Source of the DNA: Candidatus Caccoplasma merdipullorum
GTDB taxonomy: Bacteria; Bacteroidota; Bacteroidia; Bacteroidales; G3-4614
Assembly: GCA_017694415.1 (NCBI GenBank)
Contig: JADIMW010000085.1
Span: forward strand, 1-38,752
Direction of reading: 5' to 3'
DNA length: 38,752 nt
Shown here: positions 1-8,748 of the stretch, piece by piece
How positions within the stretch are numbered: position 1 is the first letter of the stretch
Layout: the number at the start of each line of letters is the position of its first letter
Notes under the pieces: generated by a model
Database searches by the model: none
What the model was told of the DNA's origin: nothing
Seen by the model: only the letters and a program-made list of their open reading frames with translations
Translations under genes and position numbers: made by a program

Positions 1-37
1 ATCGTCTCGTGGGCTCGGAGATGTGTATAAGAGACAG
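1..37 (+). other. Illumina Nextera adapter remnant (not genomic)
   Basis: Bases 4-37 match the Nextera Read 2 transposase adapter, and bases 19-37 are the 19-bp Tn5 mosaic end AGATGTGTATAAGAGACAG. This is library-preparation sequence left at a contig end. It should be trimmed and must not be read as part of the first gene. Confidence 0.97.
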
Positions 38-603
38 AAGTTAAGGAAGAGGACTCGGAGGTAAAAGTTACTGCCGACGAAGTTAAAACGAATGACTTAG
101 AAGCAAAGGATACGACAGACGACGAGAAGAACGGCGAACAGGATAATGGTGTTTCAGGGACACTCGAAGAAGTAGAAGTTCCGACTGGCGAAGAGGAGAG
201 CACGGAGGACGAAGAGGAGAAGTCGGATTTTTCCGACAGTGGAAGGAACAACGATGCGGAGTCATCAGACTCGGACAGGAATACCGGAACGGAATCGGAC
301 AATGAAGAGGAGGAGACTCTCTCTCCGAATGTCGAAGCATCGACACCATCGCACGGAATTTCTTTTGAACGGCGCTGTAAAATAAAAGGTATCAGAGAGG
401 TTCTAAGCATTAACGACTTATACTTGTTCAAACGCGAACTGTTCAATAACGACGTAAAGGAAATGAATTCGCTGTTCGACAAACTGGAGAAAGCCGATAC
501 ACTCGACGAATGCGAAAGTATTTTGAACGGGTATATAAATTTTGAGCCGGGAGAAGAAAGTCCTGCGGCGGAATTTTTCGAGAGGCTTAAAAACAGATTC
601 TAA
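38..603 (+). CDS. Acidic hypothetical protein, C-terminal fragment
   Basis: An open frame runs from the adapter edge to TAA at 601-603; the start is missing because the contig begins inside the gene. The visible part (about 188 residues) has two regions. The first, to about nt 350, is a low-complexity acidic stretch rich in Glu, Asp, Ser and Thr, probably disordered. The last 80 or so residues look folded and contain a segment of the type SINDLYLFKRELFNND. I recall this segment from Bacteroidales hypothetical proteins, but I cannot assign a function. It lies 15 nt upstream of rsmI on the same strand, so the two are probably co-transcribed. Composition suggests a cytoplasmic protein, but the missing N-terminus could carry other domains. 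Confidence 0.75.
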
Positions 604-618
604 CCGAAATAATACGAT

Positions 619-1329
619 ATGCCCAAACTCTATATTGTTCCGACTCCGGTAGGCAACCTCGAGGATATGACACTCAGAGGTATCAGGGTATTGAAAGAGG
701 CTGATGCGATTCTCGCCGAAGATACCCGCACAAGCGGCATCTTGCTGAAACATTTCGGCATCGAAAACAAACTGCAGTCGTACCACAAATTCAATGAACA
801 CAAGACCGTAGGAAAAATAATAGAGCGGTTGTCCGCCGGCGAAAAAATCGCTTTGGTTTCGGATGCCGGCACTCCCGGAATATCCGACCCCGGATTCCTT
901 CTTGCACGTGAGTGCACAAAAGCCGGAATAGAGATAGAGTGTTTACCCGGGGCAACGGCATTGATTCCGGCCGTGGTAGCATCGGGGCTGCCTTGCGACA
1001 GGTTCTGTTTCGAGGGCTTTTTGCCACAGAAAAAAGGGAGGGTTTCGCGATTGACGGAACTCAGTAACGAGGAGAGGACAATAATTCTATATGAATCGCC
1101 GTACAGGATAGTAAAGCTCCTTACGCAAGTAAACGAGATATTCGGCAGCGACAGGATATGCGCCGTTTGCAGGGAAATATCAAAAATTCACGAAGAGACA
1201 ATACGCGGTACGGCTGAAGAGGTACTCAGGCACTTTTCGGAAAATGAACCCAAAGGAGAATTTGTCGTTATCATAGCAGGGAAAGGTTACGACGGCAAAA
1301 ACAAAAACAAAGACAAAAACAACAGTTAA
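619..1329 (+). CDS. rsmI: 16S rRNA (cytidine(1402)-2'-O)-methyltransferase RsmI
   Basis: This protein (236 aa) methylates the 2'-O of C1402 in the decoding centre of 16S rRNA, using S-adenosylmethionine. It belongs to the tetrapyrrole-methylase-fold family. The family motifs are in order: TPVGNLEDMTLR near residues 9-20, AEDTRTSG at 33-40, VSDAGTPGISDPG at 80-92 and the LPGATAL segment at 109-115. The length is slightly shorter than E. coli RsmI, and the C-terminus ends in a Lys/Asn-rich tail. It sits between an acidic hypothetical gene and a lipoprotein gene, both on the same strand and closely spaced. I see no consensus promoter directly upstream, so it is probably transcribed with the gene before it. 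Confidence 0.95.
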   Translation: MPKLYIVPTPVGNLEDMTLRGIRVLKEADAILAEDTRTSGILLKHFGIENKLQSYHKFNEHKTVGKIIERLSAGEKIALVSDAGTPGISDPGFLLARECTKAGIEIECLPGATALIPAVVASGLPCDRFCFEGFLPQKKGRVSRLTELSNEERTIILYESPYRIVKLLTQVNEIFGSDRICAVCREISKIHEETIRGTAEEVLRHFSENEPKGEFVVIIAGKGYDGKNKNKDKNNS

Positions 1330-1365
1330 TCAAATAATCTCAAACCACTAAAAACCGTAACAGCC

Positions 1366-2214
1366 ATGAAAAGAATCATGTTAGGTACAATGCTGACGAT
1401 GTCGCTCGTTATAGCGTCATCATGCCAGAAAGGGAATACGTCGAACGAGGAGTTGCAAAGGCAAAACGATTCGCTTATGCTGGTTAATGCCCAGACAAAG
1501 GCAGAATATGACGAAATGCTGCAACTTATAAACGAGGTGCAGGCCGGTTTCGACCAGATAAAAAGTGCGGAAAATTATCTTATTGTCCAACAAAACAGCG
1601 GTGGCGACCTCGACAAAAGCGTAAGGGACAAAATTGCCGAGGACATGACTCTTATATCCAAAACGCTGAAAGAGAACAAAGAGAAGATAAACAAGCTGAT
1701 GGCGCAAATCAAAAGCAGCAACAACCAGTCGGCTCAACTTAAGGAGAGCGTGGTGAGGCTGAACAAGATGATTGAGGAACGCGGAAAGATGATAACCGAC
1801 CTGCAGGAGGAACTTGCCAAACGCGACGTACGTATTGCCGAACTGGACGATGCCGTAATGGTATTGTCGCAGATGAACACCTCGCAGTCCGAGATAATAA
1901 ACCGACAGGATATATCCATGAACAAGGTATTTTATGCTTTCGGCACATCGAAAGAACTGCGGGAACAGGGTATAATAGAGGCTCGCGGGAAAAACCTGCT
2001 AAAAGGGGATTATAACAAAGACTACTTTACCGCGGTTGATTTGAGAGAACTCAAAACCGTGCCGCTTGGAGCAAAGAAAGCGAAACTGCTTACTTCCCAC
2101 CCCGACGGAAGCTACACGTTGGAGAAAGATGCCGACGGTATTCTTACTCTTGTCATAAACAATCCCGAAGAGTTCTGGAGCACATCGAAATATCTTGTCA
2201 TTCAAGTAGATTAG
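1366..2214 (+). CDS. Coiled-coil lipoprotein of unknown function
   Basis: A 282-aa protein with a lipoprotein signal peptide: a short basic N-terminus, a hydrophobic stretch and a lipobox ending SSC, with Cys20 as the predicted lipidated residue. Residues about 27-175 are rich in Glu, Lys, Gln and Leu with heptad-like spacing, so a long coiled coil is likely. The last 100 residues form a separate, probably globular domain. It would sit in the inner or outer membrane facing the periplasm. It lies 36 nt after rsmI and is followed by a strong terminator, so it is the last gene of this unit. I do not recognise a named family; similar coiled-coil lipoproteins of unknown role are common in Bacteroidales. 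Confidence 0.85.
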   Translation: MKRIMLGTMLTMSLVIASSCQKGNTSNEELQRQNDSLMLVNAQTKAEYDEMLQLINEVQAGFDQIKSAENYLIVQQNSGGDLDKSVRDKIAEDMTLISKTLKENKEKINKLMAQIKSSNNQSAQLKESVVRLNKMIEERGKMITDLQEELAKRDVRIAELDDAVMVLSQMNTSQSEIINRQDISMNKVFYAFGTSKELREQGIIEARGKNLLKGDYNKDYFTAVDLRELKTVPLGAKKAKLLTSHPDGSYTLEKDADGILTLVINNPEEFWSTSKYLVIQVD

Positions 2215-2233
2215 ATTTTACAGATATACCAAA

Positions 2234-2273
2234 AAATATCCGCGGCAGAGATTTGCCACGGATATTTTTTTTT
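2234..2273 (+). terminator. Rho-independent terminator after the lipoprotein gene
   Basis: The arms at 2234-2247 and 2254-2267 pair at 13 of 14 positions around a 6-nt loop, and the T-run continues to 2273. It ends the rsmI-lipoprotein unit and protects the convergent tRNA gene from read-through. Confidence 0.9.
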
Positions 2274-2285
2274 GCTTATGGCATG

Positions 2286-2317
2286 AAAAAGCCGCCTGAG
2301 AGTGTTGTCTCGGCGGC
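2286..2317 (-). terminator. Rho-independent terminator after tRNA-Arg
   Basis: On the minus strand a GC-rich stem (GCCGCC + GAGA paired with TCTC + GGCGGC, one bulged base) is followed by five T. It begins 7 nt after the tRNA 3' end and ends a short tRNA transcript. Confidence 0.85.
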
Positions 2318-2324
2318 TTCTTCG

Positions 2325-2398
2325 TGACTCCAGCAGGATTCAAACCTGCAACCTTCTGATCCGTAGTCAGATGCTCTATTCAATTAAGCTATGGAGCC
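2325..2398 (-). tRNA. tRNA-Arg (anticodon ACG)
   Basis: A 74-nt gene that folds as a standard cloverleaf on the minus strand. The acceptor stem GGCTCCA pairs with TGGAGTC, including one G-U pair, and the discriminator base is A. The anticodon stem TCTGA/TCAGA encloses the loop CTACGGA, so the anticodon is ACG, which reads CGU and, after A34 deamination, CGC and CGA. The T-arm GCAGG-TTTGAAT-CCTGC is canonical. CCA is not encoded and must be added after transcription. Confidence 0.95.
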
Positions 2399-2410
2399 GT
2401 TTTCCGGATG

Positions 2411-2441
2411 CAAAGGTAACACTTATTTTATAAGTAGCAAA
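2411..2441 (-). promoter_or_regulatory. Promoter of tRNA-Arg
   Basis: It matches the Bacteroidota sigma-ABfr consensus: TTTG at 2438-2441, a 19-nt spacer, and TACCTTTG at 2411-2418. The predicted transcript start is about 5-7 nt before the tRNA. The spacer holds a small palindrome (ACTTAT-TTT-ATAAGT, 2421-2435). Confidence 0.75.
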
Positions 2442-2498
2442 CAAGAAAGCACTATTTTTTTACCGACAATCGAGTTTTTTTCCTGGAAAAGCGTTTTC

Positions 2499-4799
2499 TT
2501 ATTCTAAAAAGCGGGGATTATACAGCAATACGCCTAATGCCAAACCGAAATTCCAGTTCCGCGCAGGGTATGAATAGTAATTGGAAAACATGCTTATTGC
2601 GGCAAACGGCAGGTTATATACCAACGATACTTCGCCCATGTATTTTACGGAGTCCATGAATTTGCCGTAATAGGGTAATCCGTTCATGTCTTGTTTTATT
2701 TCGAAAAACGGTACGAAACAATAGAACTCCCCGCGCAACTGCAGGTTATTGACTATATTCCATACCGGTACTATGCCGCCGGCTACATACTGGTTGGCAC
2801 GGAAGGCTTCGTTGAATACCGTCTTGCTGTGGGGCGTGGGGGTAAATGCCGGAGCTTGTACTATGGTGGAGGTATATGTTGCAAAGAAACTTTTGCTGGA
2901 GATTACCATGTCGCCGACAAACCCCAGCGAGAATTTTTTTATTGGGGTCAGGTAGTACTCTGCTCCTGCGTTTAACTGCAACCACGAATGGTTGTCGCTG
3001 TATCGGTTTCCTACTATCGATTCTTGTATATAGGTTTCTTTGCCTAACACGAACTCTCCGCTTATGGTTATTCTCGAACCGCGTATGGGATACATTATGC
3101 TGTTGAGCGTATTGCTCTCGAATTTTACCGACCCCATGAAGAGGCTGTAATTGCTTTTGTCTTGCTTGGTTGTGGTAAAATCGAGGTAATTGGAGGGGTA
3201 ATAGGCATCGGTGAGATAGCCGTATCCGACTGTTATCTCGGTTTTGCTGCTGTTGAGAAACGGTAATCCCAACCGCAGTTTTACGTATGCTTCCTGATTG
3301 GTTATGAATGTGGGTGATTCGGTTTGTATGAAGAGTTTTTCGCTTTCGTAATATTTCTTTTTGGAGAAGCATCCGTACATTTTCAGATACATGGGTATCT
3401 TCCACGGTAATTCCAGTTTTGCCGAAAACATGGCGGAATTGTATGAACGCCCGAGGTATCCGTTCAAATCCAAATCCAACGAATAGAGACTTAAAGTGCG
3501 GTATTTTGCATCGAGGTATATCTGGTTGGTGTTGCCGGAACTGATGTATGCTCCGAACCCGAACGAGATGTTGTCTTTTATTTTTGCGTCCAATACCAGC
3601 GTGTACAGTCCCGTGGTGTCGTTATAGACGCCATGCGGTATAAGGTCGGATATCTTGCTGTCGGATACGAGCTTGTAGTATGCAATGTCGAACCCGTTCA
3701 TGTCGATATGTCCGAGACTGTCCTGTACTGCCTCGAACTGTTTGCGGATATATGTCTGCTGTGAATGTGTCCCTCCGTTTACTGTTACTTTGTCGAACTT
3801 TACTTCGGGGGTACGGCTGCGGTACTGCATGCGCTTCAGTTGCCGCGATTCGGGTGTTACGCGCCTTGATATGCGGCTTTTTATGGAATCGGCATATTGC
3901 AGCCCTTTTTCGTAACCTATCCGGTATATCATGTCGGCCTTGGGAAAATCGAGCAGGCCTACTTGCCCGGACAGGTTGAACGATATTAGCACGCCTTTGT
4001 CTTCGGGTACTGAATAATCGGTTTTCTGCATTACCATGGCATCGAGCTGCGCCATTAAATCGCCCTCTTTGGGTTTGCCGGGATTGCTGGCTACTTTGCA
4101 CCCGATGATGAAGTCGGGATTGAAGTCTTCCTGCATTACGTCTATCGGGAAGTTGTTGTATATTCCTCCGTCGTACAACAGTATGCTGTCTATCTCTATG
4201 GGCTTGAATACAAACGGGAAGGTCATAGAGGCTCTGACGGCATCGCCGAGGTCGCCGCGGCTGAAGACTACGGCTCGCTTGTTATATACGTCGGAGGCTA
4301 CGGAACGGAACGGCACGAAGAGGTTGTCGAAATTGCCGCGGCATTGTCCTGTTGCGGGCGAGAAGAGATAGAGAAACCCTACATTCATCGGAATAGGGTT
4401 TATCAGATTGGTCGGCAGCAGGTGGGTAGTGAACCGCTTGTCGCGTTCGTTGAGGGACAGGTCGAACGACACGAACTGGGGGGAGGGGTCGGGCCGGCGA
4501 AAGTAGAATATCTGTTTTTTGCTTATCTCGCCTTTCGACCATGATTCGAAATCGGGGGATTTGATTATTTCCATCATCTCCGACGGCGTGAGCCCCATGG
4601 CATACATGGCTCCTACTATCGCGCCCATGGAGGTTCCGGTTACGTAATCTATGGGTATCCCGTTATCCTCGAGTGCCTGTATTACTCCTATATGGGCTAT
4701 TCCCTTTGCGCCTCCACCGCTCAGCACGAGTCCTACGCTTTCGGCTTTTGCACCCGTGAATATCAACAGGCTGAACAGATACGGGAGTATTCGGCGCAT
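2499..4799 (-). CDS. Patatin-like phospholipase with C-terminal outer-membrane beta-barrel (PlpD type)
   Basis: This protein (766 aa) joins an N-terminal patatin domain to a C-terminal region resembling a BamA/Omp85-type barrel. A signal peptide ends at about residue 19 (AKA|E). The patatin motifs are the oxyanion loop SGGGAKG (27-33), the nucleophile motif GTSMG (Ser57) and the catalytic Asp210 in DGG, which together form the Ser-Asp dyad. Around residues 335-400 there is a segment resembling a POTRA repeat. The rest has the alternating aromatic and polar pattern of beta strands and ends in a strand-like segment closing RFLE. The family member PlpD is a secreted or surface phospholipase A1, so lipid hydrolysis at the outer membrane is likely. 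The gene follows serB by 13 nt, presumably in the same transcript. Confidence 0.93.
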   Translation of the reverse strand: MRRILPYLFSLLIFTGAKAESVGLVLSGGGAKGIAHIGVIQALEDNGIPIDYVTGTSMGAIVGAMYAMGLTPSEMMEIIKSPDFESWSKGEISKKQIFYFRRPDPSPQFVSFDLSLNERDKRFTTHLLPTNLINPIPMNVGFLYLFSPATGQCRGNFDNLFVPFRSVASDVYNKRAVVFSRGDLGDAVRASMTFPFVFKPIEIDSILLYDGGIYNNFPIDVMQEDFNPDFIIGCKVASNPGKPKEGDLMAQLDAMVMQKTDYSVPEDKGVLISFNLSGQVGLLDFPKADMIYRIGYEKGLQYADSIKSRISRRVTPESRQLKRMQYRSRTPEVKFDKVTVNGGTHSQQTYIRKQFEAVQDSLGHIDMNGFDIAYYKLVSDSKISDLIPHGVYNDTTGLYTLVLDAKIKDNISFGFGAYISSGNTNQIYLDAKYRTLSLYSLDLDLNGYLGRSYNSAMFSAKLELPWKIPMYLKMYGCFSKKKYYESEKLFIQTESPTFITNQEAYVKLRLGLPFLNSSKTEITVGYGYLTDAYYPSNYLDFTTTKQDKSNYSLFMGSVKFESNTLNSIMYPIRGSRITISGEFVLGKETYIQESIVGNRYSDNHSWLQLNAGAEYYLTPIKKFSLGFVGDMVISSKSFFATYTSTIVQAPAFTPTPHSKTVFNEAFRANQYVAGGIVPVWNIVNNLQLRGEFYCFVPFFEIKQDMNGLPYYGKFMDSVKYMGEVSLVYNLPFAAISMFSNYYSYPARNWNFGLALGVLLYNPRFLE

Positions 4800-4812
4800 A
4801 CCTTTCGCGGAT

Positions 4813-6042
4813 TTATACTTGGTTGTAGTATGAATCTTTGAACCCGAGGAAATAGAGGACTCCGTCCAACCCTATCGTGGATATGGACTGGGACGTGTTG
4901 GCTTTTACTTTGGGTTTTGCATGGAAGGCTATTCCGAGTCCCGCCGTGTTAAGCATGGGTATATCGTTTGCTCCGTCGCCTACGGCTATCGTCTGGGCTA
5001 TGTTTACGTGTTCTATCTGCGCTATCAGCCGCAACAACTCGGCTTTGCGCTTGCCATCGACTATATCGCCTACATACCTTCCCGTGAGTTTGCCATCGAC
5101 TATCTCCAGTTCGTTGGCATATACATAGTCTATGTCGAATTTACGTTTGAGGTATTCGCCGAAATAGGTGAAGCCTCCGGAGAGGATGGCTACTTTTATT
5201 CCTACGGCTTTGAGGGTGCGCATCAGCCTTTCTACTCCTTCGGTTATGGGGAGGTTCTCGGCTATTTCTTTCATTACGGATTCGTCGAGTCCTTTCAGCA
5301 ATGCCACTCGCTGCGTGAAACTTTCGTGGAAGTCTATCTCGCCGCGCATGGCCGATTCGGTTATGGCGCGTACCTTGTCGCCTACGCCTGCCCTTTCGGC
5401 CAATTCGTCTATTACTTCGGTTTTTATCAGTGTGGAATCCATATCGAAGCAGATTAACCGGCGGGTACGACGGAACATGTTGTCTTCCTGGAACGATATG
5501 TCGATATTCAGTTCGGAGGAGAGGCGCATGAATTCGGACTGCATGGCGTTACGGTCCTTCGGTGTGCCGCGTACCGACAACTCGATACATGAACTGGACA
5601 TCTGCTCTGCTCCTTCTAACGGTACGCGTCCGCTTAACCGCTGTATTGCGTCGATATTCAACCCTTGGGCTACCAGAACTTTGGTTACTGCTCCTATCTG
5701 ACGCGCGGTTACCCGACGGCAGAGCAGGGTTATTATATATCGGTTTTTTCCCTGCCGTTCTACCCACTTGGTGTATTCTTCTTCGCTTATGGGCGAGAAA
5801 CGGATGTTGATGTCCATTTCGTATGCCTTGAAAAGCAACTCTTTCATTATCTCGCCGGAACTTGTTCCGCATGTCATAAACAGGATTCCGAGGGAGAGGG
5901 TGTGATGTATGTCGGCCTGCCCTATATCCAATATAGAAGCATCGTATTTAGCCAGTATGTTTGTCAATGCCGATGTTACTCCGGGACGGTCGTCGCCGGC
6001 TATCTGTATAAGGATTATTTCCCTTTTTGCATTTTCTTCCAT
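4813..6042 (-). CDS. serB: Phosphoserine phosphatase SerB with N-terminal ACT domains
   Basis: This enzyme (409 aa) hydrolyses O-phosphoserine, the last step of serine synthesis. Residues 1-185 hold two ACT-like regulatory domains (the first has DDRPGVTSALT near residue 17), a typical arrangement for long SerB proteins. The HAD phosphatase domain follows: motif I DMDSTLI with nucleophile Asp200 and acid/base Asp202, motif II LSGG with Ser288, and motif IV GDGANDIPM at 355-363, which binds magnesium. The ACT domains suggest feedback control by an amino acid. It is the first gene of a two-gene unit with the patatin gene; no metabolic link between the two is evident. Confidence 0.95.
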   Translation of the reverse strand: MEENAKREIILIQIAGDDRPGVTSALTNILAKYDASILDIGQADIHHTLSLGILFMTCGTSSGEIMKELLFKAYEMDINIRFSPISEEEYTKWVERQGKNRYIITLLCRRVTARQIGAVTKVLVAQGLNIDAIQRLSGRVPLEGAEQMSSSCIELSVRGTPKDRNAMQSEFMRLSSELNIDISFQEDNMFRRTRRLICFDMDSTLIKTEVIDELAERAGVGDKVRAITESAMRGEIDFHESFTQRVALLKGLDESVMKEIAENLPITEGVERLMRTLKAVGIKVAILSGGFTYFGEYLKRKFDIDYVYANELEIVDGKLTGRYVGDIVDGKRKAELLRLIAQIEHVNIAQTIAVGDGANDIPMLNTAGLGIAFHAKPKVKANTSQSISTIGLDGVLYFLGFKDSYYNQV

Positions 6043-6071
6043 AAGAGATATAGTTATCGATATTAATGTAG

Positions 6072-6079
6072 CGAAGATA
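6072..6079 (-). promoter_or_regulatory. Candidate -7 element upstream of serB
   Basis: TATCTTCG on the minus strand lies 29 nt upstream of the serB start and is identical to the -7 box seen upstream of tgt. No good TTTG is found at the -33 position, so this is only a partial match. Confidence 0.4.
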
Positions 6080-6175
6080 ATAAAAATTTCGTGTTTGGCG
6101 GCTGTCGCCGCATTGTTTTATGCGTTTTGCTTTTATATATGCGCTTCGGTTTTTTATACTGGGTTTGATTGTTGC

Positions 6176-6195
6176 TGCCGGATTATCATCCGGCA
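6176..6195. repeat. Perfect 8-bp inverted repeat between lptF/G and serB
   Basis: TGCCGGAT-TATC-ATCCGGCA forms a perfect 8-bp stem with a 4-nt loop, about 70 nt after the permease stop codon. It has no T-run on the minus strand. It could be a factor-dependent terminator or an RNA-stabilising hairpin at the end of the tgt-permease transcript. Confidence 0.5.
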
Positions 6196-6263
6196 TTTCT
6201 GCCACGTTTGTTTTTTATCGGTTTGCAGCCGTATTTTCTCATCATTGCACTGACGCGATGTTT

Positions 6264-7334
6264 TTATTTCGGGGCTTTGGTATAGAGATATATTGCTATG
6301 ATGATATATATTATGTTGGGTATCCATACTGCAAGTCGCGGCGACATGCTGCCGCTTACGGCGAATGATGAGGAGATTGTTGAGAAAAGGATGTAGCTGA
6401 AACTGAGTATCAGTCCTATCCCGATATTCATTCCCATTCCTCCTTTTACCTTGCGCGATGACAGGGACATGCCTATAGATGTGAGGATAAAGGCTGCTAT
6501 TGTGGAGGCGAAACGGGTTTCGTACTCTATTTCGAAGGGTTTTACGTTTGAAGCTCCGCGTTCTTTTTGCCGTTTTATGTATTCGCGCAACTGGGTTGTG
6601 TTCATCAACTCGGCATCGTAACGCGATATGAGAAAGTCGGAGGGTTCTATGGTTATTATGCTGTCGATGACTTTGCCTTGACGGAATTCTTCGCGCAACC
6701 CGTTGAAGTCGCGTATCGTATAGTTGCGTATTATCCAATGGTATGCTGAATCGTAGCGAACCGATTCGGCAGTCAGCTTTGAACGGAGGGTCTTTCCTTC
6801 GAATTTTTCCATCGAGAAACGGTATCCTGTTTTCGTCCTGTCGTCATACCGGTTTATGTACGCTATTACTCCGGGCGATACTTGCAGCTGTACATTGCTT
6901 GCGTAATCGACTTTCTTGTTATCGACGTATTTGTTGAGGAACTCTATACGTGTTACGCTGGCGGGAGGTATTACATAACTGTTCAAAAGGAATGTTACTC
7001 CGGCTATTATTGCCGCCGAAATCATATAGGGTACCATAAGCCGTTTGAAACTTATGCCGCTCGACAGCATGGCTATTATCTCGGAGTTGTCAGCTAATTT
7101 CGAGGTGAAGAATATTACGGCTATGAACGTGAAGAGCTGACTGAACAGGTTTATGAAATACGGGATGAAGTTGAGATAATAGTCGAAAACTATCGCTTTG
7201 AGCGGTGCCTGCATGAACGAGTCGAGTTTTTCGTTTATGTCGAAAACCACCGCTATTGAAATAATAAGGATTATTGCAAATATGTACGTCCCTAAAAATT
7301 TCTTTATTATGTAATAGTCTATCTTTTTCAGCAT
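6264..7334 (-). CDS. LptF/LptG-family permease (YjgP/YjgQ)
   Basis: A 356-aa inner-membrane protein of the LptF/LptG family, the transmembrane part of the ABC exporter that extracts lipopolysaccharide from the inner membrane and feeds the periplasmic bridge. The layout is typical: about three hydrophobic helices in residues 10-125, a periplasmic beta-rich domain at about 130-250, and three more helices at about 270-350. The coupling-helix region NSEIIAMLSSGIS (about 83-95) is the part expected to contact the LptB ATPase. LptF and LptG cannot be told apart from this sequence alone. It starts 12 nt after tgt, an association often seen in Bacteroidota, and there is no LptB gene in the window. 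Confidence 0.92.
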   Translation of the reverse strand: MLKKIDYYIIKKFLGTYIFAIILIISIAVVFDINEKLDSFMQAPLKAIVFDYYLNFIPYFINLFSQLFTFIAVIFFTSKLADNSEIIAMLSSGISFKRLMVPYMISAAIIAGVTFLLNSYVIPPASVTRIEFLNKYVDNKKVDYASNVQLQVSPGVIAYINRYDDRTKTGYRFSMEKFEGKTLRSKLTAESVRYDSAYHWIIRNYTIRDFNGLREEFRQGKVIDSIITIEPSDFLISRYDAELMNTTQLREYIKRQKERGASNVKPFEIEYETRFASTIAAFILTSIGMSLSSRKVKGGMGMNIGIGLILSFSYILFSTISSSFAVSGSMSPRLAVWIPNIIYIIIAIYLYTKAPK

Positions 7335-7346
7335 TGCTCAAGGTTT

Positions 7347-8477
<1,131 letters not shown>

Positions 8478-8502
8478 ATATCTCCGCTGGTGTATTATTG
8501 CG

Positions 8503-8534
8503 CGAAGATAATATAAAGAGGCGGCCTGAACAAA
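8503..8534 (-). promoter_or_regulatory. Promoter of tgt-permease unit
   Basis: TTTG at 8531-8534 (-33), a 20-nt spacer and TATCTTCG at 8503-8510 (-7) match the Bacteroidota consensus with one C for T. The -7 box lies 25 nt before the tgt start. Confidence 0.7.
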
Positions 8535-8655
8535 ATTTCCGTGCGTATGTTGAGTTTTTGCAGGACTTTTTGTCAGCAGGTAAAATTTCGCCGGCGACTC
8601 GCCGCCTTTATGTCAAAGGGTTGCAATTATGTTTTACGGCTTGTCTGCATGTAAA

Positions 8656-8688
8656 ATTGTCAGATTGTTCGGGGTGGCATTACTTTTG
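8656..8688 (+). promoter_or_regulatory. Promoter of clpB
   Basis: ATTG at 8656-8659, a 21-nt spacer and TACTTTTG at 8681-8688, an exact TAnnTTTG match. The expected leader is about 55 nt. The start codon at 8749 is preceded by AAAGGAG, a strong Shine-Dalgarno sequence, which is uncommon in this phylum. Confidence 0.6.
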
Positions 8689-8748
8689 TATTTATTATCG
8701 GTGCATGAATGCTTTATAAATAGATTTTACAGAAAGGAGATATAATAT

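Noticed and set aside
83..349. 88-codon minus-strand open frame across the acidic gene fragment
   Set aside because: It is the antisense of a GA-rich coding region; its composition (Ser, Pro, Arg, Leu) is that expected of a shadow frame, and the plus-strand frame is the real one.
8560..8660. Possible riboswitch or attenuator upstream of clpB
   Set aside because: Only a short 4-bp GGCG/CGCC stem is visible, and it lies upstream of the predicted transcript start.
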